Both the position numbers and the translations under genes were made by a program. Source: Batillaria attramentaria (Eukaryota > Mollusca > Gastropoda > Batillariidae). From it: a DNA stretch of 64,000 nucleotides. This document shows, piece after piece, positions 49,790 through 61,994 of this stretch. The DNA is taken from NCBI GenBank assembly GCA_018292915.2, contig JACVVK020000053.1:644501-708500 (forward strand), read 5' to 3'. A model generated the notes under the pieces. The model searched no databases, was not told the origin of the DNA, and saw only the letters and a list, made by a program, of their open reading frames with translations. The first letter of the stretch is position 1; the number at the start of each line of letters is the position of its first letter.

Positions 49790-50953
49790 TCAAAAAGAAA
49801 GTCCCAGACGTAGTTTTCCTCGTAAGCGGCCCACTGATTTCTTTTTATAACCGACGACGAAACGCCATAAATACTGCCAGATGTACTAGCCAGTAGAGTA
49901 ACGCTGTGCATGGCAGTCCACGCCTGGTTACGGTGGACTCAGATCGGCAAAACGTAGGAAGACTATGTCCTCGTAACTTTAAATAATTCCTCGAAACGTC
50001 ACAAGATGAGGTGCGCCTGGTCTTCTGGAAACATCACACACAACCCTAAAAATACACGGAGGTCTTATGTGTTGAAGTCCGAAATGTCACAGGGTCAGCC
50101 GGCACCAGAACTGAAATGCACCAAGAAACCGCAGATGACGGAACGTGGAAGTTGCTAGAAAATCACATCTCCATTTTCAGTTTTCCACTCATTATCACCA
50201 CCATATAAATCGTCCTTTCGAATTAGGCCAGTTTGTGCCAGACGACAGCTGAAACCCAGGTAACCACTGAACTTTCTAGAACTGAAACCTTTGCCGTATC
50301 CATGACAATACACCAAGAATAACATCAGTCGTGCCGCACATTCATTTCAAACAACCCGGTCAGCAAAACTGACGTGGACAGTTCAGCAACCGGTTACAGA
50401 AACCAGATTCTGCAACATAAGACGCCTTTCCTGGGGCTTCACTTCTCTACACGCTGCTCCTGTTTTCCCCTCCACCGTCCATGTACAGCTGGCAGACGCA
50501 AGTATTCACACTGGTCGGGTTCAGTAGCCAAAACACAACCAGTCAATCCTGTCACTTCCGAGGAATGACTTCTGTCAAGCACAGAGGGCTATGCAGGAAG
50601 GACGTGTCCAATTTGACTCCTACGCTGGAGAGTTGACACCGATCAAGAGCAGTTTGTCCAACTGAGGAACCCGTATACAGCATTATATAATATATCATTT
50701 TTCAGTGACAATGGTTGAATGGTATGAAAGAACCAAAACATCGCTTGACCGAAAACAGAGCAAATGTACTACTTTTCAGCGAATGACCGCAAGATGGACA
50801 ACATACACGGATGTCGGTAAATACATTTCACCGTAAAAGACCTACATTTCCTATGCCTACACAGATCTTTCTCGGGTGGCGCAAGGACAGTGTACACGTG
50901 ACCATCCATAAACATACTGGCGTGCGTGCGGGCAGAAGGGCGCGAAGGGCTCG

Positions 50954-50954
<1 letters not shown>

Positions 50955-51020
<66 letters not shown>
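50955..51020. repeat. (GC)n(AC)n microsatellite
   Basis: Short GC run followed by about 29 AC units. Confidence 0.97.
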
Positions 51021-51022
<2 letters not shown>

Positions 51023-51258
51023 CAAACTTCCTGTAGCCTGTACGGTAGAATTCAACAAAAGACTCTCCAGAAAAAAAGCTGCTTTCCATGGAACCAGTTT
51101 TCAAAAGTCAAACAAGTAGTTTTTTTTTCTGGCAAACATTTCACTGAGTGCCACGTGGCAGAGTTTCTTTGTTTGTATCTTTCTTTGTTTCCTTGTTTCT
51201 CTAATGGCTATAGCGTTTAACTCCTATATACATATACACATATTATGTCCCCTGATAG

Positions 51259-51273
51259 ATATATATATATATA

Positions 51274-51306
<33 letters not shown>
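51259..51306. repeat. (AT)n microsatellite
   Basis: AT dinucleotides next to a perfect-arm hairpin. Confidence 0.95.
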
Positions 51307-51307
<1 letters not shown>

Positions 51308-51370
51308 GAAGGTACATATATTCCAGAAGGTATATAATATATATACCTTCTGGAATACATGTACCTTCAT
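51307..51370. repeat. Hairpin (inverted repeat) of about 63 bp
   Basis: GAAGGTACATATATTCCAGA at the left pairs with TCTGGAATACATGTACCTTC at the right through a TAT-rich loop, with one or two mismatches. Confidence 0.9.
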
Positions 51371-51974
51371 TAAGCCAAGACTAAGAACAAATTACAGAGT
51401 CCTTTGCGTCAAAGTGGAGAGTCATCAATACTTCAAAAAAACAATCAGTGCATATACCGCTGATGTTTCACATTTCACGTTTCCATGCGATCAGAATTAA
51501 CACTTTCCTGTCAAAATCCATCCGAGCCTTTGGCTTTCCGCGCACTGTCACTCTCAAGTGAAACAAAAACACGAGAAAGCTTTCATGTCTATTTTCGGAT
51601 CGAGGCATCTGAAAAAGCATTCAGACATGTAAATCGTCTATCATTGGCTGCAGCCACTTCGCTACGCTCGCTTGTTGTCGGTTTTTCCAGTGCCTTAATC
51701 ATTAAGTGTGACGTCGATTCCCGAAAATAAATGTACCGACAAGAAGCATTAACTGTGGACAATTGAATGTAAATAATGGAAGTAAACGGAAGGAATGCTT
51801 GCCTTCATTTGCCCTGATTTTTTTTAAAGCCACTTTCAGTTTGAAGTTCAAATCGATGTACTTTGGAAATTTTTTCCACAAAACAGAAGGCATATGGATT
51901 CGGTCCCCACCTTAAAAACTGCAGTCAAAACACACTTGTACTCAGCCCAGCAGCAGTAATGAGGGATTGACAGA

Positions 51975-51978
<4 letters not shown>

Positions 51979-52054
<76 letters not shown>

Positions 52055-52120
52055 CATGTGTGTGTGTCTGTATGTATGTCTGTCTGTGTGTCTGTGTGTG
52101 TGTCTGTGTGTCTGTGTGTA
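51979..52120. repeat. (GT)n microsatellite with TCTG interruptions
   Basis: About 34 GT units followed by GTCTGT variants. Confidence 0.97.
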
Positions 52121-52314
52121 TCAGCATAGAGGCTTTAAAAGCGAACACTTTGTATGATCCTCCCGAGCTACAAATGTCATGTCTACTGTGATGTCATGTG
52201 TGTACACATAAGCTGTTTAGCTGAAGCAGAGACAAAAGAAGCTGTCCTTACGTAGCATCAGTCACAGAAATAATCACAGAAATAATCACAGTCGTTGTTT
52301 GGCTGCAGTAAAAC

Positions 52315-52755
52315 TAAAGAAAATCATCTGACTGTAGCAAACTTCACAGAGTAAAAGTCACAAAAACCGTGAACATATATTTGAGTACTGCGCAAATCAC
52401 AAATAACTGCAATAAGTCGCTCCAATAATCACTGATGATTTGTTGCAGCAAAATCCACGGAAACCACCTGACTGCAGCAAACTTCACAGAGTAGCAGTCA
52501 TAAAAACGGCGACAAATACTTGACTGCTGCGCGAATCGCGAACCCCCTCCAACAATCACAGAAGATTTGCTACAGGGAAATTCACGGAAATCATCTGACT
52601 GTAGCAGACTTCACAAAGTGACAGTCACAACAACCGTGAAAATAATTTGAGTACTGCACGAATCACAAATTACTGCAATAAATCCCCTCCAATAATCACA
52701 GATAATTTGCTGCAGCAAAATCCACGGATATCATCAGACTGCAGCCGAATTCAGA
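52315..52755. repeat. Degenerate tandem repeat of about 130-140 bp, 3-4 copies
   Basis: Copies share ATCATCTGACTGTAGCA near 52325, 52464, 52590 and 52733, together with AATAATCACAGATAATTTGC and CACAGAGTAACAGTCAC. Spacing varies and copies differ by point changes and indels. Confidence 0.85.
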
Positions 52756-53072
52756 GAAATGGTTCACTGCAGCATGTCACAGAAACATTCAAGGGGCAGC
52801 AGCAGGCGGCCCGAGGCGCTTCCGTCCCAAACTGTCGTCTGCCAAACATTTCTTGCGGAACTGCTGCTTCGCGACCCCGATACGGCCAACACTGCATCAC
52901 TGACAGCATACATACGGATCATAATAGACTTGTCGGTGAGCTGATCACGGGGGCTAATCGAGATGGCAAAACACCCCCCCCCCCCCCCCCCACACACACA
53001 CACGCCGCTACTTCGATTTTAAAAGTTTTGCCGATGAGGTAAATTCATGTGTTTGAAATATGAGCAAGCAAA

Positions 53073-53300
53073 CGTCAGTTAGTTGTAGTCATGTGTTGGT
53101 GAAGATCGTACGTCAGTTAGTTGTAGTCATGTGTTGGTGAAGATCGTACGTCAGTTAGTTGTAGTCATGTGTTGGTGAAGATCGTACGTCAGTTAGTTGT
53201 AGTCATGTGTTGGTGAAGATCGTACGTCAGTTAGTTGTAGTCATGTGTTGGTGAAGATCGTACGTCAGTTAGTTGTAGTCATGTGTTGGTGAAGATCGAT
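53073..53300. repeat. 38-bp tandem repeat, 6 perfect units
   Basis: CGTCAGTTAGTTGTAGTCAT begins each unit at 53073, 53111, 53149, 53187, 53225 and 53263, and GAAGATCGTA ends it. Units are identical up to the last base of the array. Confidence 0.97.
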
Positions 53301-53545
53301 TTTTGCTTGATGAAGGCTTCTTTCTCTGGCACAGACAAACCCAAAAGGGGGGGGGGGTGTTTACAGGGCTCCTCAGATCTGAATGTGGAAACACTAGGTG
53401 CCACTGTGGCGTAAGGACACAAACTGACCGTGGGGTTATGTTTGGTGTTTATTTGGGGTACCCTGTTTGGCGAGTGACTTTACCCCGTTCGCACGCCCAT
53501 CTCAGTCGACTCAGTGTGTCGCATTCAGAACTCTACTAAATCTCT

Positions 53546-53927
53546 AAGACAGAATATTTCGAGCGTACAGGCGAAGTCTTCCAGGGCAAGAGTCTCCCTG
53601 TATCAAGCCCAGTAATCTTCGACATGGCGCATCGAGGTAGCGTCGCAACCACTCTCTGCCGTCTTGTTTGCCCCCCCCCCCCCCCCCCTGCGGGTACGGC
53701 TAATACTGGATGGCTAACACTACACGGAATCATGATAGACTTGTCCGTATGTTGATTGTGTTCTGCATTGAATAAGCCCCGAGGGTTTGTGAGCTGCATC
53801 GCAGAGGTGACAAATTCGACCGAGTTCACGCGCGCTGTTTTCATGCTCACTATGTTGAAGAGAAGCCAACTTACGTTTGAAACAGTTTGGCTTGTAGTGC
53901 GCCTGTACGCTTGAAGCATTCTATCTT
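53546..53927. mobile_element. 382-bp inverted-repeat element
   Basis: Terminal repeats of 28 bp: ATATTTCGAGCGTACAGGCG within the left end, CGCCTGTACGCTTGAAGCAT within the right, 24 or so of 28 positions pairing. No transposase frame. A solo end lies at 27734-27761. Confidence 0.85.
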
Positions 53928-54039
53928 AATGATAAGTAGAGCTCGCAATGCGACACAGGGCCGTGTACAAGAATTCAAATTGTCCTGCTTGACCGCGCCG
54001 CGCAAGCTCTATGGCTGAGTCCTTCGGTTCTTCATTGAT

Positions 54040-54490
54040 ACTCACACAACGTGTCACACTCCCGCAGTCAGTTTCACCAGTCCCAAGCAGAATAAGCAAT
54101 TAGTCCTTTGCGAATCTTCCACGTTAGATGCCCATAAACACAAAATATTTCTTTTCTCTCCTTCACTGAGACTCTCCTACACAAGGTCTGTCACATTGCG
54201 CGAGTACAGTAGTCAGTTTCATCAGTTTCGAGCAGAATAAGCAACTATTCCTTTGCGAATCCGTTAGACAGCCATAAACACAGAACATTTCTTTTTCTAA
54301 ACCTCACGAAGACCCTGCAACTACACAACCTATGTCACATGCACACTGCGGGAGTCGGTCACAGGTTCAGCTGAAGGAGAAAAGGCGGTTATAAATAGAA
54401 TTAAACGTATTCCATTGCGAATCATACGCTTTGGCGCCCCGAAACCTCACACGATCTCTTTCTCCTCACAGAGTCTCTGCTGCACGTGGG
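54040..54490. repeat. Degenerate direct triplication of about 140 bp
   Basis: Three related blocks contain AGCAGAATAAGCAA or a variant, CCTTTGCGAATC, CCATAAACACA and CTTCACTGAGACTCTCC-like strings, each followed by a GTCACA motif. Divergence is moderate. Confidence 0.8.
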
Positions 54491-55029
54491 AACAACTACA
54501 ATACATCACACGCGCATGGCGCAACTCAGACTGACTGAAGGGCATTGGAAATGTCCTCCTACTATTTAGTTGCGGTGAATTGACATTACTAAAATCGATA
54601 CAAACTTGATTAATCTCCAATTGGTGTGTAGACTTTACGTGCTGTTCGCTCACTCACGGGTTTCCAGTACTGCCCGCGGGGCTGTCTGATGTTCCACGCC
54701 AAATAGTCTTTTGCAAACACGGGTTTCCAGTGCAAGCGGCGAGGATGTTTTATTGTGTAGTGCGGGGTGCTAGTGCGTTACAAGGCTGATACGTTACAAT
54801 TACAATTACCCACGGGGTGCAGCCAAAATGGCGGTAGGTTTTCCCCGTGCTACTCCGCTCTAAATGTTTCCACGGTGATTTGTAAGCGCCTAGAGCTCGA
54901 TGAGTATAAGCGCTTGATGATGATGATGATGACGACGACGACGACGACGATGATGATGGTGGTGATGACGATGACGATGACGACGACGATGATGATGATT
55001 ATAAACCCATTTTAAGCGCTATATTATTC

Positions 55030-55315
55030 TCTCACACACTGGACATGAACACATTACAATCACGTGGTGCGACGGAGAAGCTCAGCATTAAGTTTCGGAA
55101 TTTAGATTTGCATTTATTTTCAAATGTTGGGGGCTGAACATTTCCAAAGCAAAGGGGGAGGAAGCCGGAGTACCCGGAGAAAACCCCCGACGATCGGCCC
55201 GAATGAACGGTGCCACGCACGATAAAGAAGCATTCTTTGCCCCGAGTGGGACTTGAACCTGACCTCACGCACTGCTGACGAAGTCTCTTAACCACTAGAC
55301 CACCGACCGCCCCAC
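55030..55315 (-). mobile_element. SINE family C copy (tRNA-like)
   Basis: The right end CTCTTAACCACTAGACCACC and GGGACTTGAACCTG are the reverse complement of tRNA A- and B-box sequence. The left body TTTTCAAATGTTGGGGGCTG is shared with 11352-11517. Confidence 0.87.
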
Positions 55316-55769
55316 CACAGCCCGTATGTTACCGGGAGTATGTGGCTGGTCGATTTTCCGTTGTTTTACAGCGATGCAAAGTCGGCCAAAAACACGCAAC
55401 CCCCGAGCAGACTGAGATCTTGTAAACGAATTAAGCAAACACTTTCCCTTCTGCTGCTCTCCCTCAAACATATGAATAATGGATATTCTGATTAAACACC
55501 ACTCTTCAACTAGAGATACGTGGCTCCGTGTCACGTAAGAAGTAAAACACAAAACAGAGTGGACACATCACGACTGTTGGAGAGAGAAGGGCCAAGGTTC
55601 ATTCAATTCCTGGCCAATGTTCAGTTTTTGTGGACAGAAAACGTGACTTTTTTCCCCAACTTCCTTAAAGGTCCTGTCCACTCTGCTTATTTTGCCGATC
55701 CCCCCCCCCCCCAAAATGCATCTGAACAATTGCTGCCTGACCCCTTATGATGGCGCCACTGTACCGGTA

Positions 55770-55894
55770 CGTGAGTTCGAATCCCGCCGGCTGGGGCCAA
55801 ATATTTGTACTGGCCTTTTTTCTCGTTGCCCCGTCTTTGATATCACCCTTATGTGGTGAAAAAGGACGTTAAACTCCCAAACACCCACCCACCC
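55770..55894 (+). mobile_element. 5'-truncated SINE family A copy with perfect target duplication
   Basis: Starts inside the tRNA-like head at the B box and runs to CACCCACCC. TGTACCGGTA at 55760-55769 and at 55895-55904 is a perfect 10-bp target duplication. Confidence 0.95.
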
Positions 55895-56699
55895 TGTACC
55901 GGTAGTACATCTGTGCTGCCGCGTCAAGAACCAAAGCGACCATCCTGGATGGCCTCGGCGCGCAGATCCCATCAGGTTTTGGATGCGTTTTGGACAGATG
56001 CAGACTTCTACGACTCTTTTCAGGTGTGAAACTGTATGGTACATGTAGCTAAAACATTCTAGATTTGCTCTGTAGCGGTCGTGTGTGGGCTGCATCGCAC
56101 CGGGGCGCGTTTCAAACACTTTTGGGGCCGAAATCTGAGTGGACTGTCCCTTCAAGTATTCGTTCTACTCCGACACTATCATCATATTTCTGGCATGAAC
56201 CACATTAGCAACCTTCTCAGCGGTAACCAGCATGAACAGAAACCGTTCGTAGTGAGTTGTGAGGGCAAACACTGCCTCTTACAAAGCTCTGAGGCTGTTT
56301 GTTAAATGAAAAGGTGTTTCTCTTGAATATTGCGACCTTTTTCGTGACTTTGCGACTTCTAATAGTAGAAAAATGTGACTTTCTTTGGTGTAACGTTTCC
56401 ATAACTGCACTACACGTACATACGACAAATTCTCTAAAAATAGCCTCCAATCAGCGCTGTCTAGTTGATGTTCAGTCCTCAACCAAATAATGTCGTCTGC
56501 TCACAAAGCGGTACACATCTACGTATCGTTACAACAACATACACGCCAACAGAGTCCCCACAATGGTTTCAGATGCTGTACTGTGTCCCGGGTGACTGAT
56601 TCTGATGCGCATGACATGAAAAATGTTCCACAGCGTTGTTGTACGCATGACAAACGTATTGAGATTTTACACTCTCTCACACCGAAACATTAACCAACA

Positions 56700-56995
56700 G
56701 TGTCTGTCTGTCTGCCAATCTATCTGTCTGTCTGTCTGTCTGTCTGTCTGCGTATTCGCCACGAAACCTAATCTAGAGTGCTCACATCGCAATCAAACTT
56801 GACGGCCGTACTCAAGGGAACCACGGGACGAATCTGGAAGGGGGGAAAAAATCTCGGAAAATTGTCAAATTCGTATCATCCACTTTTCCACGTATTTTCA
56901 AAGTATTTCCACGGTTTACTTGTTCACGGCAAGTGACTCCATTTATTACCTCCCCTAGCGCAATTTCTCAGCAAAGCCGGGTACATCTGTAAAGA
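56700..56995. repeat. Dispersed repeat shared with 24120-24290 and 25060-25110
   Basis: (TCTG)n, then CACATCGCAATCAAACTTGA, AATCTCGGAAAATTGTCAAA and TCTCAGCAAAGCCGGGTACA have diverged counterparts in CLC intron 2. Confidence 0.7.
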
Positions 56996-57038
56996 ATATT
57001 TTTTTTTGCGTGAAGAGATTTCATTAATCCTAGTCGCA

Positions 57039-57040
<2 letters not shown>

Positions 57041-57118
<78 letters not shown>
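57041..57118. repeat. (GT)n microsatellite
   Basis: About 38 GT units. Confidence 0.97.
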
Positions 57119-57121
<3 letters not shown>

Positions 57122-57599
57122 CCTACAGGAGCATACTGGAGGCGTTGTATTACAGACTACAGTCCGTCAGTGACAAAAAGACTCCCATTTCACCTCACAC
57201 GTTGCCCCCGCCTTTCTCCTTTTTTTTTTCTTTTTTTTTACCCTATGAGAATCTTCTCGAAAAGGTCGTGATATTACTGACATCTCCAGAAGCCAAAACG
57301 TGACTCTGTACAGAATCAAATTTCAGGACAAAATAATCAGAAGCCGGCTAGCAGCACGGAGATCTGCTATAAACGCCGGATGCCCGGCACTGCGTGAAAA
57401 AAGATCTCCCCATGGCCTACGTGATTATGATGACATCGTTCTGGGAATTCCAACGCCAAAGCCAACACCTGTGCTCTGTATCGAGTTTAGCCGTGAAGAC
57501 ATGCGTACATACTGCGTCTTTTGCAGAACTGGGTGAAATTAAAGTACCCAGGTGCGCGCTAAAGTGGGAAAATGCGATTATTATAATTACTGTATTATT

Positions 57600-57930
57600 A
57601 TTATTATAAATAATAATAATAATAATAATATGCATTTACATAGCGCTTATACTCAGCGAGTTCTAAGCGCTTAAAAAGTTAAGAAAAACAAAATAAAATT
57701 TAATAAAATGTGAAAATAATGCACAGAGAGAGAGAGAGAGAGAGTAATAAAAACAGGTTTGTCAATCATCCCTCATTACTGTGGCTGGGCGGAGAACTAG
57801 TGTGTTGTGACTGCAGTTCAGTTTAAAGGTGGGGGCCGACTCTGTATGCCTTATGTTGTTTCGAAGAGTGTTCCAAAGGGTGAGTCCTTGGTGCGAAAAC
57901 GACCGCTGCCCGTATGTCTTTGTCTCCAAT
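57600..57930 (-). mobile_element. LINE 3' fragment
   Basis: The minus-strand reading RSFSHQGLTLWNTL, then IRHTESAPTFKLN, is an ORF2 C-terminal tail. The 3' end carries AGCGCTTATACTCAGCG-like sequence and (TTA)n. Confidence 0.8.
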
Positions 57931-58144
57931 ATGTCGAGTTAACGCTGTGTTGCTGAATGAGTTGCTGCTCAGGTTGGACATTGCGCGAACTGTTCCTGTA
58001 GTTCTGGGAGGTTTAGGTGTTCAAGAAATCGGGCGTCTAAAACCATTCACCTATCTTTCTTTGCCGTGATGTTGCTTACGGTAAAGATTGGTGGCTGTTT
58101 ACAGCAGTCGGTAGAACCCTACGCGGGAGAGGGTTTAACAAGCT

Positions 58145-58277
58145 GGCGAGAATAATAATAATGAATATTTATTTTCGCTTATTCTCTGCGAGCTCTAAGC
58201 GCTTACAGAGAAGTTAAAATAACTAAAAGAAACTAAAAAGCTACTAGAAGATAAAAAAAGCAATAAACAGCTAAAAG

Positions 58278-58318
<41 letters not shown>

Positions 58319-58440
58319 GTCCGCCATTTCACTCATCATTGTTGTGATAAAAACAGGTGTGTTTTAATGGACGTTTTAAAGCTGCGGACTGAGTCTGTGT
58401 GTCTGAGAGCAAGTAGAATGACGAACACAAGTACTAGGGG
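58145..58440 (-). mobile_element. LINE 3' fragment, second in tandem
   Basis: The minus-strand reading LRHTDSVRSFKTSIKTHLFL, then SQQ and stop, ends an ORF2-like frame. The tail has AAGCGCTTAGAGCTCGCAGA-like sequence and (TTA)n. Confidence 0.85.
58280..58316. repeat. (CA)n microsatellite
   Basis: About 18 CA units in the tail of a LINE 3' fragment. Confidence 0.95.
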
Positions 58441-58548
58441 CAGCTAAGGAGCTGTGAATGGTCACTAACGACTTAATAATTCAGGTTCCTTATCCTTGGT
58501 CGTGTCACCCCCCCATCCCTTCACCTCCCCCTCCCCCTCCAACCCGTT

Positions 58549-58550
<2 letters not shown>

Positions 58551-58611
<61 letters not shown>
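58551..58611. repeat. (CA)n microsatellite
   Basis: About 30 CA units. Confidence 0.97.
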
Positions 58612-58613
<2 letters not shown>

Positions 58614-58914
58614 CCGTGCCCTGCTCCCCTGTTCTTCTCCGGAGGGAGGGGTGCGGGGTAAGGGGGCAGGGGGTAGGGGGGGGGGGAGGGAGTGTAGAGG
58701 AGAGCAAGTAGCTAAGGTGGAAAGGCCGTGCTGGTCAGACGCGGCAGTCTTGAAACAAGTAATCCAATCAAAACTTCATCAGACGTTCCCACAGTTGCCG
58801 CCAATTTGCTGTCAGCTGTCTGAACTTGATGAAAGCCTTAAACTCGATTCGGCAAACATAACGATGCGATGAAACACTGTCTAATGAACACAACAATGGC
58901 ACAACAATAATCGG

Positions 58915-58917
<3 letters not shown>

Positions 58918-58970
<53 letters not shown>

Positions 58971-58971
58971 A

Positions 58972-59053
<82 letters not shown>
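58918..59053. repeat. (CA)n microsatellite, longest in the window
   Basis: About 67 CA units with a GACA and an ATAC interruption. Confidence 0.97.
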
Positions 59054-61001
59054 ACTTAATCAGAAACAGAACCTGGTTAAAGCTGCATACGCGGTAAACT
59101 TCCCTGTCAAATAGAAAGAACAAGGCAAAAAGTTTAAAAGGAAATATCAAAAATGCAAAGCAAATCTGGCACCAACTGCTTCCCTTTCTCGATGGCTTTG
59201 ACAGACAGCCAGGAACAGTTCCGAGACAGATGCCCTTTTTTTTTCTTTTTTTTACAGATTGCACGTGCCTGAACTAAGATGAGCTGCAGGGTTGCACAGT
59301 TTATCGTCTGACTGACCTCATTACGAGCTTCAATGAAATGTTAATCGTGTCACTGTGACCTCTGGACCTGTCTCAAGCAGTATCGCACGTCAACACTGAA
59401 CACTGGGAATGAAATTTAAATGACCCCTGAGCTTACTGGTTGTTGTTTTGGCCAAAACAAGCCAGGATCTCAATGACTTCAACTTACGGACTGACAAAAA
59501 GTTGATTAGTTTGGGTTAACTTCTGGGTGTTGTGTGCAGGCGATGGGTTGGGATAGAGCGGGAAGGGGGGGGGGGGATCAGAGGGTCGCAGATTCCAATT
59601 CCGAAAAGGCCAAGATTGGTAGACCGGCCTTTTTCTAGGCACTGTAGTCGTCGGAATCACCACTGAGATGGACATTTCTTTATCATTCAAAATATCCCGT
59701 ATTTCGCTGCAACTCCAGCCACCGGAACTCACTGTAAGTGAGCCACTAATTTGATTAGTTGTACCATTCATCTTAGTCACAGAGCTGAATAAAGCTACTC
59801 GGCTCACAACCGCTATAGCCTCCCCCCCCCCCTCAAAAAAGTACAGTCTAGAGTCGGTTTTGACAGCTCGGGGAAAACATGCGACTGGTACACACAGAAA
59901 GCGGAAAAATCTATTTTGTCAGCAAAGAGTGTCCCGGGTAAATTGTACCTACACAATAAGCACCAATCGTCTTCCTGCGTACGCGAAAACATTCCCCGTC
60001 GTCATTCTCGCGGGGGCGTTAACTTCGTGTGTCGACAGTGGGTCTACACTTGGTGTATTACTATTCTGACTTGTAACGAAACAAGGAAAAAACATGAATC
60101 AGTAATTACAGGGTGGGAAAAAGAGGAAAATGTAAACGGCAACGGTGAAATAGGCGATCCAATCATCACTGCATGCTGGCATGTGTTTTAAACATTCAAC
60201 CATCCATGTGTGTGGGCGGGAGAGAGGCCCGGGGGGTGGGGGAGTCTGGGGAAGTGACGTGGGTGAAAACAGGTTAAAAAATCGTGTCTTGCGCCAGCAT
60301 ACATCAACACCGTCAGGGAAATCAAAAAATTCAAGTTATTTCAGTTTTCACGTCAGATCTCCTCCTATCATACGAAAAGACTAGCGTATGTCTTTCGCTT
60401 TCGATGCATCCCTGGAGACCGCAGACTGAAGGCCAAAACACTGACAAGTGAAACAGGACCCAAGTGTAACTAGTCCCTGGAAAACTGCCAACTGCGAGGC
60501 GTTGGTTGGATGGTTGTCAGTGCAGAGGGAGTTGGGAGAAGTATTTTGTGACGCCACCATTTCATTTTGCAAGGCTGGCTTCAGTTCTTTGCTTTCTTGT
60601 CTTTCAGCTGTTTCCAATCCATCCTTGCCAGCAGATGCGCAGCTCGGTGGTCTCAAGCTGCAGGAACGTTGGCGTGGGTGACGCCGTCTTGTGAAACCAG
60701 GCTCACCGAAACCCAGCCGAAATAAATGAAGGCTAAGAAGGAAATATACGAAATGGCCTTTGCAGTAATTCTCTTTCCACAGACATATAAAACCTTGTAA
60801 GTGTGTTGCAAATTTCTCGACGTTAAGATAATAAATTCACGTTGATCTTGACACAGAACACATCAGTTATAATCCCGTGGTGCAAAAAGTAAGGTCAGTT
60901 ATTCAATTTTCGAAAAGCGCTACATTTTGTGTGTGTGTGGGGGGGGGGGGGTGCTGAATATGTCCAAGGAATAGAAAATACACACTGGGGAAAGGATATT
61001 G

Positions 61002-61058
<57 letters not shown>

Positions 61059-61073
61059 CAGATAGGCAGGCAG

Positions 61074-61203
61074 AGTAGGTGGGTGGGTGTATCAGGTTTA
61101 ACGTCCTTTTCCACCACATACGGGTGATCAGTATCAAAACAGGGCACAAAAACAAAAAAGTCAGCACCAGTGTTTCGTTCCCGGCCAGCATTCGAACCCG
61201 AGC
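61074..61203 (-). mobile_element. SINE family A copy, partial
   Basis: Tail GGTGGGTGTATCAGG, then AACGTCCTTTTCCACCACAT and GCATTCGAACCC; the head is missing. Confidence 0.85.
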
Positions 61204-61612
61204 AGACACAGAGACAGAGAGAGGAGTAGGCGGGAGGAGGACTGGGGGGGGGGGGGGTTGGAGGGGGGTATGAGGGACGAAAGAGTTCTGGTAAAGTGAC
61301 TACTGTTCACTGCTGACAAACAAGGCACAGGTCAACGCTGACAGGTTCAAGGAGACCAACAGCTCCTTCACAAGTCGGAGAATGACGTCTTCGTGTGAGT
61401 GGATGGCCACTCCATGTCCAGTCTAACAATGGCTGAAATAATTCTATCAGTGTCACTTTAAACGAACTGGCTGTGTATCAAGCACGTAGCGAACACCGAC
61501 TTGTTGTGTGGAATGGTCGCACTACACGTCAGAAACCAAAAATACTATCCATCGTGGATGTGTGAGGTGGCTATTTACCGTTGACCTTCGTCCAGAAGAA
61601 TTTGGCTGATAT

Positions 61613-61922
61613 TAATACGTAATGCGGGACCACAGAGCTCTAGTAATACGTAATGCGGGACCACAGAGCTCTAGTAATACGTAATGCGGGACCACAGAGC
61701 TCTAGTAATACGTAATGCGGGACCACAGAGCTCTAGTAATACGTAATGCGGGACCACAGAGCTCTAGTAATACGTAATGCGGGACCACAGAGCTCTAGTA
61801 ATACGTAATGCGGGACCACAGAGCTCTAGTAATACGTAATGCGGGACCACAGAGCTCTAGTAATACGTAATGCGGGACCACAGAGCTCTAGTAATACGTA
61901 ATGCGGGACCACAGAGCTCTAG
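61613..61922. repeat. 31-bp tandem repeat, 10 perfect units
   Basis: TAATACGTAATGCGGGACCA starts each unit from 61613, and CAGAGCTCTAG ends it. The 310-bp span is exactly 10 units without visible change. Each unit has the palindromes TACGTA and AGAGCTCT. Confidence 0.97.
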
Positions 61923-61963
61923 TTCTTGTCTTCGTCTTCTTTTTCTTTTGTAAACAGGATTTT

Positions 61964-61994
<31 letters not shown>

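Noticed and set aside
55905..56025. Splice-like open segment (RPSWMASARRSHQVLDAFWT) ending at CAG|GTGTGA
   Set aside because: All three forward frames are partly open, no acceptor is convincing and no neighbour exon fits.
57300..57536. 78-codon plus-strand frame with a plausible amino-acid mix
   Set aside because: No recognisable family, no clear splice context and length within chance for a 64-kb window.
59484..59807. 107-codon minus-strand frame
   Set aside because: No homology recognised, no splice signals consistent with an exon, and a low-complexity C-terminal part.
59871..59937. Segment LGENMRLVHTESGKIYFVSK between TTTGACAG and GTAAAT on the plus strand
   Set aside because: Looks coding by eye, but the acceptor is weak, the phase does not connect to the candidate exons at 62546 and 63404, and no family is recognised.
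61613..61922. 31-bp repeats, a CRISPR-like unit length
   Set aside because: Perfect head-to-tail copies with no spacers and no cas genes.
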